This document shows positions 5,154 to 5,318 of a stretch of 5,318 nucleotides of DNA, piece after piece. A program made the translations under genes and the position numbers. The notes below the pieces were generated by a model, which saw only the letters and a list, made by a program, of their open reading frames with translations, was not told the origin of the DNA and searched no databases. Each line of letters starts with the position of its first letter. Position 1 is the first letter of the stretch. Source of the DNA: an uncultured Desulfovibrio sp. (GTDB lineage Bacteria; Desulfobacterota; Desulfovibrionia; Desulfovibrionales; Desulfovibrionaceae); the NCBI GenBank assembly GCA_947177085.1, contig CAMWTD010000160.1, forward strand, positions 1-5,318, given 5' to 3'.

Positions 5154-5318
5154 GGAGCCGGACGCGGCGACGCACGCGGACGCTCCCCCCGCGCCCGAAG
5201 CCGCAGCGCCGGAAAACGGCGAGGCGCCCCGGCGGGAGGACTGCCGGCGCCCCCACGCGGCGGCGCGCCGGGCGGAAGGGCGCGCCCCCGCGTGCGGGCG
5301 CCGGAAGTCCTCCAGCCG
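5080..5318 (+). CDS. Start of an acidic ORF, candidate scaffolding/capsid assembly protein, 3'-partial
   Basis: The frame is open from ATG 5080 (alternative ATG 5077) to the window end, giving 79 residues plus two bases. Residues 1-47 are acidic and rich in Pro, Ala and Glu (for example GDIPLPGFMPEEPDAAT, 15-31), as seen at the N-terminus of many T7-type scaffolding proteins, which fill the prohead and leave before DNA entry. The position after the portal and the Bbp19-like gene is where such a gene is expected. From about residue 51 the sequence turns abruptly Arg- and Cys-rich, exactly where the inverted repeat at 5230 begins, so the true downstream protein sequence is uncertain. The start is supported by GGGAGGA at 5068-5074. 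The scaffold function is inferred from position and composition, not from a recognised domain. Confidence 0.58.
   Translation, partial: MSETEVATGPVPATGDIPLPGFMPEEPDAATHADAPPAPEAAAPENGEAPRREDCRRPHAAARRAEGRAPACGRRKSSS
5230..5318. repeat. Long, very GC-rich imperfect inverted repeat (hairpin) at the window edge
   Basis: Bases 5235-5269 are the reverse complement of 5279-5313 with 32 of 35 positions paired. Mismatches are at 5243/5305, 5253/5295 and 5261/5287. A nine-base loop (5270-5278, GGGCGGAAG) separates the arms. After one more mismatch (5234/5314), pairing resumes for four bases (5230-5233 with 5315-5318) up to the last base of the window, so the repeat may extend further. The longest uninterrupted helices are 8-9 pairs, nearly all G-C. 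There is no T tract after it within the window, so it does not have the form of an intrinsic terminator. It lies inside the last ORF. It may be natural, or a fold-back artefact if the sequence ends here. Confidence 0.9.

Noticed and set aside
5230..5318. Intrinsic transcription terminator
   Set aside because: The stem is far longer than usual, lies inside an open frame, and has no T tract following it within the window.
1..5318. CRISPR array, tRNA genes, insertion sequences or a diversity-generating retroelement (looked for because of the Bbp19-like gene)
   Set aside because: There are no regularly spaced repeats, no cloverleaf-like segment, no transposase, and no reverse transcriptase or template/variable repeat pair in the window.

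Overview
The window is a compact, strongly GC-rich piece of a tailed bacteriophage or prophage. It covers the end of a lysis/accessory segment, the DNA-packaging gene and the start of the head gene cluster. All genes lie on the + strand and are packed as one transcription unit: neighbours overlap by 1 to 4 bases or are separated by about 10 bases, and most starts have a purine-rich AGGAGG-type ribosome binding site. I see no promoter, terminator, RNA gene or CRISPR array, and no stretch of 300 bases lacks a gene. The base composition and strong Shine-Dalgarno sites fit a high-GC Gram-negative host (Desulfovibrionaceae or another proteobacterial lineage). The host assignment is inference only. 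The virus is probably a short-tailed podovirus, because the portal is of the T7-like head-tail connector type.

Layout: (1) 1-261, end of a three-helix-type phage holin whose beginning is outside the window. (2) 274-666, a membrane-anchored coiled-coil protein resembling DUF2730 phage proteins. (3) 666-917, a small helical protein of unknown function in the place where a small terminase subunit is often found. (4) 927-2273, the large terminase subunit, with ATPase and RNase H-like nuclease motifs visible. (5) 2270-3010, a GNAT-like domain joined in frame to a small glycine/alanine-rich phage protein that keeps its own ribosome binding site and ATG at 2789. (6) 3022-4779, the portal (head-tail connector). 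(7) 4776-5153, a Bbp19-like small protein. (8) 5080-5318, the acidic start of a further ORF that runs off the window, by position a candidate scaffolding protein.

Working together, the terminase motor docks on the portal and pumps DNA into a prohead built with the scaffold. The holin acts at lysis. The GNAT-like, small glycine-rich and Bbp19-like proteins are recurrent companions of this type of portal, with roles I cannot define from sequence.

The most unusual signals are two. One is a very GC-rich imperfect inverted repeat at 5230-5318 (arms of about 40 bases, 36 pairs by hand count) that lies inside the last ORF and reaches the window edge. The other is the in-frame GNAT/small-protein fusion with an embedded translation start.
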